Shown: one piece after another, positions 24,699 to 33,805 of the stretch
Numbering within the stretch: the first letter of the stretch is position 1
Layout: each line of letters starts with the position of its first letter
From: Actinomadura coerulea
GTDB taxonomy: Bacteria > Actinomycetota > Actinomycetes > Streptosporangiales > Streptosporangiaceae
Length of the DNA: 64,000 bases
Direction: 5' to 3'
Assembly (NCBI RefSeq): GCF_014208105.1
Contig: NZ_JACHMQ010000001.1
Location: 3,348,001-3,412,000 of the forward strand
Notes under the pieces: generated by a model
What the model was told of the DNA's origin: nothing
What the model saw: only the letters and a program-made list of their open reading frames with translations
Database searches by the model: none
Program-made: the position numbers and the translations under genes

Positions 24699-26299
24699 CT
24701 ACTCGGCTCACCGTCCGGGAAGCGTTCTTCGACTTCTGCCGTAGCGTGGGGATGACCACCGTCTTCGGCAACCCCGGATCGACCGAGTTGCGGATGTTCC
24801 GCGACTTCCCGGACGACTTCCGGTACGTCCTCGCCCTCCAGGAGACCGTCGCCGTCGCGGCCGCCGCGGGCCACTCCCTCGGCACCGGCGGCGCCACCCT
24901 CGTCAGCCTGCACTCCGCCGGCGGCGTCGGGCACTCCCTCGGCGCGGTCTTCAACGCCTACCGCGACCGGGTCCCCGTCGTGATCATCGCGGGCCAGCAG
25001 TCCCGCGCGATGCTGCCGACCCGCCCGTTCCTCGGCGCCGACGAGCCCGCCCAGTTCCCCCGCCCGTACGTGAAGTGGAGCAGGCAGCCCGAGCGGGCGG
25101 AGGACGTCCCCGCCGCGCTCGCCGAGGCCTACCGGGTGGCCATGACCCACCCGCGCGGCCCGGTGTTCCTGTCGGTGCCCGAGGACGACTGGGACCGGCC
25201 CGCCGAGCCCGTCCCGGCCCGCGAGATCCGCACCGACTTCACCGCCTCGCCCGCCGCGCTCCGGGAGGTGGCGGCCGCGCTGGACGGGGCCGCCAACCCG
25301 GTCATCGTCGTGGGCGCCGGAGTCGAGGACGAGGGCGCGCTGCCCGGCGTGGTCGAGCTCGCCGAGCGAACGGGCGCGCCGGTGTGGATCAGCCCGCTGT
25401 CGGGACGCTCCGGGTTCCCCGAGGACCACCCGCTGTTCCGCGGCTTCCTGCCGCCCGTGCGCCAGCACTTGTCGGCGCGGCTCGAAGGGCACGACGTCAT
25501 CCTCGTCCTGGGCGCGCCGGTCTTCACGTACCACGTGCACTCCGAGGGACGGGTCATCCCCGAGGGCGCGAGGCTGTTCCACTTCGACTGCGACCCGGCG
25601 ACGACCGCGTGGGCGCCGGTCGGCACCAGCGTGCTCACCACGATCGACGCGGGCGTGTCCGGCCTGCTGGAGCTCGTCGCCAAGGCGGACCGGCCGCACC
25701 CCGAGCCGCGGGAGAGGCTGGCGAAGCCGCAGGCCACCGACCCGATCGACCCCGCGCTGGTCGTCGAGACGCTCCGCGAGCGCATGCCCGAGGACGCCGT
25801 CATCGTCGAGGAGTGCCCGAGCCACCGGGACCTGTTCCACGCGCGGCTGCCCATCACGCGGTCCGGCGGCTTCCTGACCACCGGCAGCGGCGCGCTCGGC
25901 TGGGGCCTGCCCGTCGCCGTCGGGCGGGCCGTCGCCGGATCCGGCGAGCGCATCGTCTGCGTCATCGGCGACGGCTCGACCATGTACTCGGTGCAGAGCC
26001 TCTGGACGGCCGCGCAGCACCGGGTCCCGATGACCGTCCTCGTGCTCAACAACCACGGGTACGGCGCCGTGAAGGCGCTCGGCCGCCGGATCGAGCTGGA
26101 GACCGTCCCCGGCACCGACATCCACGGCATCGACTTCGTGGCGCTCGCCCGGAGCCTCGGCTGCGACGGCAGGACCGTCACCCGCGCCGCGGACCTGGAC
26201 GCCGCCATGGCCGAGGGGCTCGCGCACGAGGGCCCGTTCGTCATCGACGTGCGGGTCGCGGCCGACGACTCCGCCCTCTACGCGCCCGAGGCGAGGTGA
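24695..26299 (+). CDS. benzoylformate decarboxylase-like ThDP enzyme
   Basis: A 534-residue thiamine diphosphate enzyme that would decarboxylate a 2-oxoacid to an aldehyde. The ThDP motif GDGS...NN (CVIGDGSTMYSVQS, then LNNHG) is present, the catalytic Glu lies in LALQETVAVA (Glu50), and the residues that define benzoylformate decarboxylase appear at offset +3: Ser29 (FGNPGSTEL), His73 (SLHSAGG) and a His in PVFTYHVH near 280. This fingerprint separates it from acetolactate synthase or pyruvate oxidase. Coupled to permease 1B by ATGA and followed by the ATPase gene. No mandelate dehydrogenase or benzaldehyde dehydrogenase is visible, so phenylglyoxylate (or a related aryl-glyoxylate) could be imported as such. 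Confidence 0.88.
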   Translation: MTTRLTVREAFFDFCRSVGMTTVFGNPGSTELRMFRDFPDDFRYVLALQETVAVAAAAGHSLGTGGATLVSLHSAGGVGHSLGAVFNAYRDRVPVVIIAGQQSRAMLPTRPFLGADEPAQFPRPYVKWSRQPERAEDVPAALAEAYRVAMTHPRGPVFLSVPEDDWDRPAEPVPAREIRTDFTASPAALREVAAALDGAANPVIVVGAGVEDEGALPGVVELAERTGAPVWISPLSGRSGFPEDHPLFRGFLPPVRQHLSARLEGHDVILVLGAPVFTYHVHSEGRVIPEGARLFHFDCDPATTAWAPVGTSVLTTIDAGVSGLLELVAKADRPHPEPRERLAKPQATDPIDPALVVETLRERMPEDAVIVEECPSHRDLFHARLPITRSGGFLTTGSGALGWGLPVAVGRAVAGSGERIVCVIGDGSTMYSVQSLWTAAQHRVPMTVLVLNNHGYGAVKALGRRIELETVPGTDIHGIDFVALARSLGCDGRTVTRAADLDAAMAEGLAHEGPFVIDVRVAADDSALYAPEAR

Positions 26300-26304
26300 G
26301 CGGC

Positions 26305-27165
26305 ATGCTGGAGGTGTCCGGACTCGGCCACGCCTACGGCGAGCACCGCGTGCTGCAGGGCATGGACCTGTCGATCGGCGACGGCGAGCTCGTCACCATC
26401 GTCGGGCCGTCGGGGTGCGGGAAGTCCACGCTGCTGCGCTGCCTCGCCGGGCTGATGGCGCCGAGCGAGGGGAAGGTCGTGCTGAACGGCGCCCCCGTCG
26501 ACGGCGTCCCCGACGACCTCGCCGTGGTGTTCCAGGACTACAGCCGCTCGCTGATGCCCTGGCTCACCGTGCGCGACAACGTCGGGCTGCCGCTGCGGCG
26601 CCGCGGCCTCGGCCGGTCCGAGCGGCGCGCCAGGGCCGCCGAGGCCCTGGAGTCGGTCGGCCTGAAGGACGCGGCGGGCAAGTACCCGTGGCAGCTCTCG
26701 GGCGGGATGCAGCAGCGGGTGTCGATCGCCAGGGCGCTGGCCTACCGGCCGACCCTGCTGCTGATGGACGAGCCGTTCGGGTCGGTCGACGCCCAGACCC
26801 GCGAGGACCTGGAGGACCTGGTGCTCCAGGTCCACCGGAGCCAGGGCGTGACGATCCTGCTGGTCACGCACGACATCGACGAGAGCGTCTACCTCGGCGA
26901 CCGGGTCGTGGTGCTGGCCCGCGACCCGGGCCGGATCCGCGCCGAGCTGCCCGTCACGCTGCCCGCGGACCGCGACCAGATCGGCACGCGGTCAGACCCG
27001 GAGTTCGTCCGGCTGCGCGCCGAGGTGGGCCGGCTGGTCCGCGGCGTCGCCGGGGCCAAGGCGGCGGACGAGGCGGCGGACGAGCCCGCCGGGCCGGACG
27101 AGGCCGCGGAGACGGAAGCGGAAGCGGAGGCCCGTTCCGGGTCGCGGGGAACTGTGAAAGGTTAA
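26305..27165 (+). CDS. ABC transporter ATP-binding protein 1
   Basis: A 286-residue ATPase of the NrtD/SsuB/TauB class: Walker A GPSGCGKST, Q-loop VFQDYSRSLMPW, signature LSGGMQQRVSIARAL, Walker B LLLMDEPFGSVD, and H-loop VTHDIDES. The C-terminal 40 residues are an Ala/Glu/Asp-rich tail (AADEAADEPAGPDEAAETEAEAEA) of no known role, missing from the second ATPase. It supplies energy for permeases 1A and 1B. It is placed after the decarboxylase, five bases downstream. Confidence 0.93.
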   Translation: MLEVSGLGHAYGEHRVLQGMDLSIGDGELVTIVGPSGCGKSTLLRCLAGLMAPSEGKVVLNGAPVDGVPDDLAVVFQDYSRSLMPWLTVRDNVGLPLRRRGLGRSERRARAAEALESVGLKDAAGKYPWQLSGGMQQRVSIARALAYRPTLLLMDEPFGSVDAQTREDLEDLVLQVHRSQGVTILLVTHDIDESVYLGDRVVVLARDPGRIRAELPVTLPADRDQIGTRSDPEFVRLRAEVGRLVRGVAGAKAADEAADEPAGPDEAAETEAEAEARSGSRGTVKG

Positions 27166-27201
27166 GCCTTCAACGACCCCCCGGCGCATGGAGCATCGCT
27201 C

Positions 27202-28185
27202 ATGTCTGCTTCCCGTCCCCGAGCGGCCCTCGCGGGTGTGCTCGGCATCGCGCTCGCCTTCGGCGCCGCCTGCGGCGGCTCCGAAGGCGAGAAGTCGGCC
27301 AACGGCCTTGAAAAGTCCGAGGTGAGGCTCGGCACCATGACGGTCGCCGACACCGCGCCCGTCCAGATCGCCCTCTCCAAGGGACTGTTCAAGGCCGAGG
27401 GCCTCACCGTGAAGACCCAGGTCATCCAGGGCGGCGCGGCCGGCGTCCCGCTGCTGAAGAGCGGCCGCCTCGACTTCAGCTTCGGCAACTACGTCTCGCT
27501 GCTCACCGCCGCGGCCAAGGACCCCGGCTTCAGGCCGCGGATCGTCGCGGACGGGTTCCGCGGCGCGTCCAGAACCCACACGCTGATGGTGCGCGGCGAC
27601 TCCCCCTACCGGACCGTCGGGGACCTGGCGGGCCGGAAGATCGGCGTCAACACCAAGCGCAACGTCGCCACGATGCTGGTCCGCGCCGCCGCGCAGCCCC
27701 GGGGCGTGGCCTTCGACGAGGACAGGAACTTCGTCGAGATCGCACCGCCCGCCATGGAGCAGGCGCTGAAGTCCGGGAGCGTGGACGCCGTCCAGGGGAT
27801 CGAGCCGTTCGGCACCCAGATGCGGAAGTCGATGGGCGCCCGCATGGTCGCCGACCTCGCCACCGGCGAGGCGGACGGCCTGCCGATCGCCGGCTACGCC
27901 GCCACCGAGAAGTTCGTGAAGCGGAACCCCAGGACGGTCGCCGCCTTCCAGCGGGCGCTGCGGAAGGCGCAGGCGATGGCGGCGGGCGACCGCAAGCTGG
28001 TGCAGGGCATCCTGCCGACCTACGCCAAGGGCATCGACGCCGCGGTCGCCGCGGACATGAGCTACGGGACCTACCCGACGTCGATCGACACCGCCGCGCT
28101 GCAGCGCGTGGCGGACCTCATGCGGCGGTTCCAGTACACCGACAAGAAGATCGACGTCGCGTCGTTCGTCGCGCGGGCCCCATGA
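27202..28185 (+). CDS. ABC transporter substrate-binding lipoprotein 2
   Basis: A 327-residue lipoprotein paralogous to 22042-23022: signal peptide with lipobox AFGAAC (Cys near residue 24), then GLEKSEVRLGTMTVADTAPVQIALSKGLFKAEG. The ligand-site sequence differs from the first copy (FSFGNYVSLLTAA against VIAGANYVSFLQA), so substrate may differ. It begins the second cassette, 36 bases after the first ATPase gene, and its stop overlaps the next start. Confidence 0.9.
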   Translation: MSASRPRAALAGVLGIALAFGAACGGSEGEKSANGLEKSEVRLGTMTVADTAPVQIALSKGLFKAEGLTVKTQVIQGGAAGVPLLKSGRLDFSFGNYVSLLTAAAKDPGFRPRIVADGFRGASRTHTLMVRGDSPYRTVGDLAGRKIGVNTKRNVATMLVRAAAQPRGVAFDEDRNFVEIAPPAMEQALKSGSVDAVQGIEPFGTQMRKSMGARMVADLATGEADGLPIAGYAATEKFVKRNPRTVAAFQRALRKAQAMAAGDRKLVQGILPTYAKGIDAAVAADMSYGTYPTSIDTAALQRVADLMRRFQYTDKKIDVASFVARAP

Positions 28186-28958
28186 CCTGGCGCCGCGTCC
28201 TTCTCGGCGCCGCCGGGGCGGCCGGCGCGGCCGCGGCCGTCGAGGTCCTGAGCCGCGGCGGGCTCGTCGACGCGTCCGCGCTCCCCCCGGCGTCCACCAT
28301 CGGGCGCGAGGCCGGAAGGCTGGCGGCCGACCGGGAGTTCCTCGTGGACGTCGCGGCCACGCTCAGGGCCTGGGCCGGGGGGCTCGCGCTGGCGGTGCTC
28401 GCGGCGGTGCCGCTCGGGGTGCTGCTCGGGTCGGTGCCGTTCCTCGGGACGGCAGCGCGCGCCCTGGTCGAACTGATGCGCCCCATCCCCTCGGTCGCGC
28501 TGATCCCCCTCGCCATCATCCTGTTCGCGGACCCGACGCGGATGGAGATGTCCCTGGTCTTCTACGCCTGCCTGTGGCCGATTCTCATCAACACCCTGTA
28601 CGCGCTCCGCGACGTCGACCCCCTGGCCAAGGACACCCTCCGCGCCTTCGGGTTCGGCCCGCTGTCGGTGCTGTGGCGGGTGTCGCTGCCGAGCGCCGCC
28701 CCGTTCGTCGCGACCGGCGTCCGGATCGCCGCCTCCGTCGCCCTCATCGTCGTGATCAGCACCGAGCTGTTCGCGGGCGGGGTCGACGGCGTCGGCATCT
28801 ACCTCGCCGACACCCAGTCCGGCGGCGGGCGCGCCGACCTGCTGCTGGCCGGGGCCTGCTGGGCCGGCGCGCTCGGCCTCGCGGCCAACACGGGCCTGCG
28901 CGCCCTGGAACGGCTCGCGTTCCGCTGGCACGACGCCCGGGTGGAGGGGGTCGCGTGA
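28182..28958 (+). CDS. ABC transporter permease 2A
   Basis: A 258-residue permease orthologous to 1A: the coupling loop ELMRPIPSVALIPLAIILFAD and LRDVDPLAKDTLRAFGFGPLSVLWRVSLPSAAPFVATGVRIAAS correspond nearly residue by residue. Six hydrophobic helices. The ATG overlaps the binding-protein stop (ATGA). It is a few residues shorter than 1A at the N-terminus. It pairs with 2B. Confidence 0.9.
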   Translation: MTWRRVLLGAAGAAGAAAAVEVLSRGGLVDASALPPASTIGREAGRLAADREFLVDVAATLRAWAGGLALAVLAAVPLGVLLGSVPFLGTAARALVELMRPIPSVALIPLAIILFADPTRMEMSLVFYACLWPILINTLYALRDVDPLAKDTLRAFGFGPLSVLWRVSLPSAAPFVATGVRIAASVALIVVISTELFAGGVDGVGIYLADTQSGGGRADLLLAGACWAGALGLAANTGLRALERLAFRWHDARVEGVA

Positions 28959-29773
28959 AGACGGGGGCGGCTCCCGCGGCGGACGCGGCGCGCGGGTTCG
29001 CCGAGCGCGCCTGGCTGGTCGCGCTCGTCGCGGTGCTGTGGGAACTGGTCACGAGGGCGGTGGACGAGACCTACTTCCCTCCGCCCACGACGATCCTGGC
29101 GTCGCTGCACGAGCTGTGGTTCTCCGGCCCGGCGTCCCACCTGTTCTTCACCGACAAGGCTCTCGACGACTTCTCCACCAGCCTCACCCACCTGTTCGCC
29201 GGGTGGGCCGCCGCGGGAGCCGCCGGCGTCGTGGCCGGGGTGGCGATCGGACGCTCGCAGACCCTCTCCGACCTGCTGAACCCGGTGCTGGAGTTCCTGC
29301 GGGCGGTGCCGCCCCCGACGCTGGTGCCGTTCTTCATCATGGTGTTCCAGCTCGGCGCCACCATGCAGATCGTGACGATCGCGTTCGGCGTCGTCTGGCC
29401 GGTGCTGCTCAACACCTCCGACGGCGTCCGTTCCGTGGACCCGCTGCACCTGGACACGGCGCGGGTGTTCGGCGTCGGCCGCGTCCGCAGGCTGGTGACC
29501 GTCGTCCTGCCGGCGGTAGCGCCGAAGATCTTCGCGGGGCTGCGCGTCGCGCTGTCGTTCGCGCTGATCCTGATGGTGCTGTCGGAGCTGTTCGGCAGCA
29601 CCGCGGGCATCGGCTCGGAGCTGATCGGCGCGCAGCGCTCCTTCGAACTGCCGCGGATGTGGGCCGGGATCGTGATGCTGGGCGTCCTCGGCCTCCTCCT
29701 CAACACCGCGTTCCTGCTCCTGGAAAGGCGGCTGCTGGCCTGGCACGCCGGGGCGCGGCGGCTCCAGAACTGA
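28955..29773 (+). CDS. ABC transporter permease 2B
   Basis: A 272-residue permease orthologous to 1B: FPPPTTILASLHELWFSGPASHL, FLRAVPPPTLVPFFIMVFQLG, and DTARVFGVGRVRRLVTVVLPAVAPKIFAGL. The GTG start overlaps the 2A stop (GTGA). Six hydrophobic helices. After it there are 67 bases without a gene before the second ATPase, which is the one loose join in cassette 2 and the place where cassette 1 carries the decarboxylase gene. Confidence 0.9.
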   Translation: MKTGAAPAADAARGFAERAWLVALVAVLWELVTRAVDETYFPPPTTILASLHELWFSGPASHLFFTDKALDDFSTSLTHLFAGWAAAGAAGVVAGVAIGRSQTLSDLLNPVLEFLRAVPPPTLVPFFIMVFQLGATMQIVTIAFGVVWPVLLNTSDGVRSVDPLHLDTARVFGVGRVRRLVTVVLPAVAPKIFAGLRVALSFALILMVLSELFGSTAGIGSELIGAQRSFELPRMWAGIVMLGVLGLLLNTAFLLLERRLLAWHAGARRLQN

Positions 29774-29840
29774 CCATGCGCCCACCGATGAGAATCCGAC
29801 CGACGACACCCGAGACGCACACACAGAAAAGGCGGCCGCG

Positions 29841-30641
29841 ATGCTCGAGATAACCGGCCTCACCCATTCCTACGCCGACGGCCACGTGGCCCTCGACGGC
29901 CTGGACCTGCGCGTCCCGGACGGCGAGCTGGTCAGCATCGTGGGCCCGTCCGGCTGCGGCAAGTCCACCCTGCTGCGCTGCATCGCCGGGCTGATCCGCC
30001 CGACCGGCGGGACCCTGGCGCTGCACGGCACCCCGATCGACGGGGTTCCGGGCGACCTCGCCGTGGTGTTCCAGGACTACAGCCGGTCACTGTTCCCCTG
30101 GCTGACCGTCCGCGACAACGTGGCGCTGCCGCTGCGCCGGCGCGGGAAGTCGCGGCAGGAGCGGCGCGAGGCGGCGCAGGAGGCGCTGGAGTCGGTGGGG
30201 CTGCCGGACGCGGGCCGCAAGTACCCCTGGCAGCTGTCCGGCGGCATGCAGCAGCGCGTGTCGATCGCGCGGGCCCTGGCCTACCGCCCCTCCCTGATGC
30301 TGATGGACGAGCCGTTCGGTTCCGTCGACGCGCAGACGCGGGAGGACCTGGAGGACCTGGTCCTGGAGGTCCACCGGACGCAGAAGATGACGATCCTGCT
30401 GGTCACCCACGACATCGACGAGAGCGTCTACGTCGGCGACCGGGTCGTCGTGCTGAACCGGTCCCCCGCCCGGGTGCACGCCGACCTGCCGGTGGACCTG
30501 CCGGCCGCCCGCGACCAGATCGAGACCCGGGGCCTTCCGGAGTTCGTCCGGCTCCGGGCCGAGGTGGGACGGCTCGTCCGAGGCGGCGCCAAGGTGCCGG
30601 GCGCCGCGCCGGCGGTTTCGGGCGCCGCGCCCGAGAAGTAG
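29841..30641 (+). CDS. ABC transporter ATP-binding protein 2
   Basis: A 266-residue ATPase: Walker A GPSGCGKST, VFQDYSRSLFPW, LSGGMQQRVSIARAL, LMLMDEPFGSVDAQTRED, VTHDIDES. It is strikingly close to the first ATPase through the whole core, with a short Ala/Pro tail instead of the acidic one. The pair of ATPases shows that the cassettes arose by duplication. It is followed nine bases later by the monooxygenase gene. Confidence 0.92.
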   Translation: MLEITGLTHSYADGHVALDGLDLRVPDGELVSIVGPSGCGKSTLLRCIAGLIRPTGGTLALHGTPIDGVPGDLAVVFQDYSRSLFPWLTVRDNVALPLRRRGKSRQERREAAQEALESVGLPDAGRKYPWQLSGGMQQRVSIARALAYRPSLMLMDEPFGSVDAQTREDLEDLVLEVHRTQKMTILLVTHDIDESVYVGDRVVVLNRSPARVHADLPVDLPAARDQIETRGLPEFVRLRAEVGRLVRGGAKVPGAAPAVSGAAPEK

Positions 30642-30650
30642 GGGGAAATG

Positions 30651-31928
30651 ATGCGCGTACTCGTCGTCGGAGCCGGGATCGGCGGGCTCACGACCGCGTT
30701 GAGCCTGCACCGGGCGGGCATCGAGGCGCTCGTCGTCGACGCCGCCGCCCGGCTGCGGCCCCTCGGCGTCGGCATCAACCTGCTGCCCCACGCCGTCCGG
30801 GAGCTGACCGAGCTGGGCCTCGGCGGGGAGCTGGCCGAGCTCGGCGTCCCCACCGCCGAGATGGTGCACTTCGACCGGTACGGGGGCCGGATCTGGGGCG
30901 ACCCGCGCGGGCGCGCGCTGGGATACACCTGGCCGCAGTACTCGATCCATCGCGGCGAGCTTCAGATGCTGCTCCTCGACACCGTGCGGGCGCGGCTCGG
31001 CGAGGGCGCCGTCCGCACCGGCACGCTCTTCGAGGGGTTCGAGCAGGACGGCGACACGGTGAGGGCACGCCTCCTCGACCGCGCGTCCGGCACCGCCGAG
31101 ACCGTTTCGGCGGACGTGCTGGTCGGCGCGGACGGCCTGCACTCGGCCGTCCGGGCGCAGCTGTACCCGGACGAGGGCGCGCCGCTGTGGAACGGCATCC
31201 GCATGTGGCGCGGCCTCACCGAGGGGGAGCCGTTCCTGACCGGGCGGACCCTCGCCGTCGCGGGCAGCAACGCCGCCGCCAAGATGGTCGTCTACCCGAT
31301 CTCGATGCGCGCCGAGCGCCGGGGCAGGGCGCTGCTGAACTGGGTCGCCGAGGTGCGCGTCCCGGGCGACCCGCGCAGCGGCGCCGCGGACTGGAACCGG
31401 GCCGGGCGCCTGGAGGACGTGCTGCCGCACTTCGCCGACTGGCGGTTCGGCTGGCTGGACGTCCCGGCGCTGCTCGCCGGCGCGGAGCGCATCCTGGAGT
31501 ACCCGATGGTCGACCGGGACCCCGTCGGTCGCTGGACGTTCGGCCGGGTCACCCTGCTCGGCGACGCCGCCCACCCGATGTACCCCATCGGCTCCAACGG
31601 CGGCTCGCAGGCGGTGCTCGACGCCCGGATCCTGGCGTACCGGCTGGCCACGGCCGCGACCCCCGCGGAGGGCCTCCTCGGGTACGAGCAGGAGCGCCTG
31701 GAGGCGGCCAACGCCGTCGTGCTCGCCTGCCGGGACATGCCCGCCGAACGCGTCCTGCGGCTCGTCGCCGAGCGGGCGCCGCACGGTTTCGCGGCCATCG
31801 AGGACGTCCTGTCCCCCGAGGAGCTGGCCGGCATCACCGGCGCCTACCTCCGGACGTCCTTCACCGATGTCGAGGCCCTCAACACCCGCTCGTCCTACAC
31901 GCCCACGGGCGAGGCCTCCCCCGCCTGA
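30651..31928 (+). CDS. FAD-dependent aromatic monooxygenase-like protein
   Basis: A 425-residue flavoprotein of the class A (PHBH/salicylate hydroxylase-like) fold: GxGxxG FAD site VLVVGAGIGGLTTALSL, the DG motif DVLVGADGLHSAVR, and the GD motif LLGDAAHPMYPIGSNGG. It resembles the PhzS/6-hydroxynicotinate-monooxygenase-like flavin-dependent oxidoreductases. Two adjacent ATGs occur (30648 and 30651); the second has a better spacing from GGGGGAA. It closes the transport operon, nine bases after the second ATPase, so aromatic hydroxylation of the imported compound or its product is a reasonable guess. Confidence 0.88.
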   Translation: MRVLVVGAGIGGLTTALSLHRAGIEALVVDAAARLRPLGVGINLLPHAVRELTELGLGGELAELGVPTAEMVHFDRYGGRIWGDPRGRALGYTWPQYSIHRGELQMLLLDTVRARLGEGAVRTGTLFEGFEQDGDTVRARLLDRASGTAETVSADVLVGADGLHSAVRAQLYPDEGAPLWNGIRMWRGLTEGEPFLTGRTLAVAGSNAAAKMVVYPISMRAERRGRALLNWVAEVRVPGDPRSGAADWNRAGRLEDVLPHFADWRFGWLDVPALLAGAERILEYPMVDRDPVGRWTFGRVTLLGDAAHPMYPIGSNGGSQAVLDARILAYRLATAATPAEGLLGYEQERLEAANAVVLACRDMPAERVLRLVAERAPHGFAAIEDVLSPEELAGITGAYLRTSFTDVEALNTRSSYTPTGEASPA

Positions 31929-32031
31929 GCCCCGTCAGCAGGCGGCGAGGGCGGCCGGCCGCGCGCTCATGGCGCGGGCGGCCCGCTCGTAGAGAGACGA
32001 ATCGCCATGGAGGAGGGCGCGCGCCGGGCGC
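31929..32031. other. convergent intergenic spacer
   Basis: About 100 bases between the monooxygenase and the polymerase stops. It includes an imperfect GC-rich hairpin (GGCCG...CGGCC, about 31951-31983) that probably helps terminate both transcripts. No gene. Confidence 0.4.
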
Positions 32032-33723
32032 TCACTTGGCGTCGGCGTAGCGGCCGACGACCGCGATCTCCATCGGGAAGACGACCGGGGTGTCGCCGAA
32101 CAGCAGCCCGCGCGCCTCCAGCGCGGCGTCGCGCACCGCGCCCGCGACCTCCTCGGCCAGGTCGGCGGGCGTGTGCACGATGACCTCGTCGTGCTGGAAG
32201 AACACCAGGCGGGGCGGGCCGATCCCGGTGAGGCGGCGGCGCAGGGAGCCGAGGAGCGCGAGCGCCCAGTCGGCGGCGGTGGCCTGGACGACGAAGTTGC
32301 GGGTGAAGCGGCCCCGCCCGCGCAGCGCCTGGGCCGCCGTGGCGCCCCGGGGCCCCGGGGCGGCGTCGTCGTCGCCCGCCGACGTCAGCTCGCGCCACCC
32401 GGCCGAGGGCGGCGGGCACGTGCGGCCGAGGCGGGACCGCACGAGCAGTCCGCGCTCCCCCGCCCGCGCGGCGGCCTCCACGTACTCGAACGCCTGCGGG
32501 AACCGGCTCTTCAGGACGGCGAGGAGCTGCACCGCGTCCCCCGTCCCTCCCCCGTACATGGCGGAGAGGAGGGCGATCTTGGCCTTGTCGCGGGCGGTCC
32601 GCCCGCCGTCGGCGTCGTCGCGGAAGGCGTCCGACAAGGCCGCGTAGAGGTCGCCGTGCGCGGCGGCCTCGGAGAACGCGCGGTCGCCCGCGAGCGCCGC
32701 CAGCACCCGGGGTTCGAGCTGCGCCGCGTCGGCGACGACCAGGGCCCAGCCGGGATCGGCGACGACGGCCTGGCGCAGCACGCGCGGGATCTGGAGGGCC
32801 CCGCCGCCGCTCGTCGCCCACCGCCCGGACACCACGCCGCCGACGACGTACTCGGGACGGAACCGGCCGCCGCTCACCCACGTATCGAGCCACGTCCAGC
32901 CGTGCGCGGCGTGCAGCCGCGCCAGCTCCTTGTACTCCAGCAGCAGGGGCACGGCGGGGTGGTCGACCTGCCTGAGGACGTACGCCCGCGTGGACGCGAT
33001 CGGCAGCCCCGCCGAGGCGAACGCCCGGATGATCTGCGCCGGGGAGTCGGGGTTGACGTGGACGCGCGGCCCGAACGCGGCGCTGATGCGGTCGGCGAGG
33101 TCCTGGAGCCGGCGGGGCCGCAGGCCGCCCGTGGGGCGCGGCCCGAGCATCTCGGTGAGCAGCGCGTCGTGCTCGTCCGCCGACCAGGGCAGCCCGTCGT
33201 GCGCCATCTCGGCGGCCACCAGCGATCCGGCCGACTCGGCCGCCGCGAGCAGCGCGAACCCGCCCAGCCCGGCGATGGCGCGCTGCTGCTCGGCGTGCAC
33301 CGCGACGATCTGGCCGAGGTCGTCGGCGGATTCCTCCCGCCCGGCGGCGTCGTCGAACAGCGACGGCTGCGCGGCGTCCTCCCGGGGCGGCGGCGGATCG
33401 GCCGGAACGGGCTCCCCGCGCAGCCGCGCCCACGCCGCCCGGACCGAGCGCGGCTCCCCGTACCGTCCGGCATGGCCGAGCAGGAGGCTCTCGACGAGTT
33501 CGAGGTCGTGGCAGCGCGCCACCCGCACGCCCGCCTCCAGCAGCCGGGGATAGAGCCGCGCGGTGGACGGCCACACCCAGCGCGGCGCCGACCCACGCTC
33601 CCGCTCGGCGATGGCCGAGACCAGGTCGGGAACCTCCTCGACGGGCCCCGCGGGCGAACCGTCCTCGGCCACCGCCCGCAGCGCACCCCCAGGCCCGCCC
33701 CCGGCCGCGACCGCGATCCTCAC
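32032..33723 (-). CDS. short family A DNA polymerase (PolA-like)
   Basis: A 563-residue protein with family A polymerase motifs near the C-terminus: VVADAAQLEPRVLAALAGD (motif A, about residue 330, Asp kept but the usual DYSQIELR diverged), RDKAKIALLSAMYG (motif B region, about 380), RFTRNFVVQATAADW and FFQHDEVIVHTP (motif C, about 506). Also GRWATSGGGALQIPR. The N-terminal 200 residues correspond to a 3'-5' exonuclease-like domain whose catalytic acidic residues I cannot find apart from CHDLELVES; no 5' nuclease. Actinomycetes often carry such a second, short polymerase annotated as bifunctional; its repair role is unproven. The GTG start is chosen where homology to the family begins (VRIAVAAGGG). 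Confidence 0.85.
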   Translation of the reverse strand: MRIAVAAGGGPGGALRAVAEDGSPAGPVEEVPDLVSAIAERERGSAPRWVWPSTARLYPRLLEAGVRVARCHDLELVESLLLGHAGRYGEPRSVRAAWARLRGEPVPADPPPPREDAAQPSLFDDAAGREESADDLGQIVAVHAEQQRAIAGLGGFALLAAAESAGSLVAAEMAHDGLPWSADEHDALLTEMLGPRPTGGLRPRRLQDLADRISAAFGPRVHVNPDSPAQIIRAFASAGLPIASTRAYVLRQVDHPAVPLLLEYKELARLHAAHGWTWLDTWVSGGRFRPEYVVGGVVSGRWATSGGGALQIPRVLRQAVVADPGWALVVADAAQLEPRVLAALAGDRAFSEAAAHGDLYAALSDAFRDDADGGRTARDKAKIALLSAMYGGGTGDAVQLLAVLKSRFPQAFEYVEAAARAGERGLLVRSRLGRTCPPPSAGWRELTSAGDDDAAPGPRGATAAQALRGRGRFTRNFVVQATAADWALALLGSLRRRLTGIGPPRLVFFQHDEVIVHTPADLAEEVAGAVRDAALEARGLLFGDTPVVFPMEIAVVGRYADAK

Positions 33724-33774
33724 CCGCCCATTCTGACCCCGCCCACCGACAAACCGGTTTCCGCACAAAGCGAA

Positions 33775-33805
33775 GACCCCTCCGCGACGAAGTCGCGGAG
33801 GGGTC
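33775..33805. terminator. strong hairpin terminator
   Basis: Perfect 14-bp stem GACCCCTCCGCGAC (33775-33788) / GTCGCGGAGGGGTC (33792-33805) with a 3-base GAA loop. It lies between the DUF4234 gene (upstream on the minus strand) and the polymerase start. It probably ends the DUF4234 transcript; with only 51 bases to the polymerase start it could also be an attenuator for that gene. Confidence 0.85.

Noticed and set aside
31936..31970. Very short minus-strand peptide ending ALAAC, similar to a frame ending ALAC near 33820
   Set aside because: No ribosome site, ten codons, and the likeness can arise from Ala-rich GC sequence.
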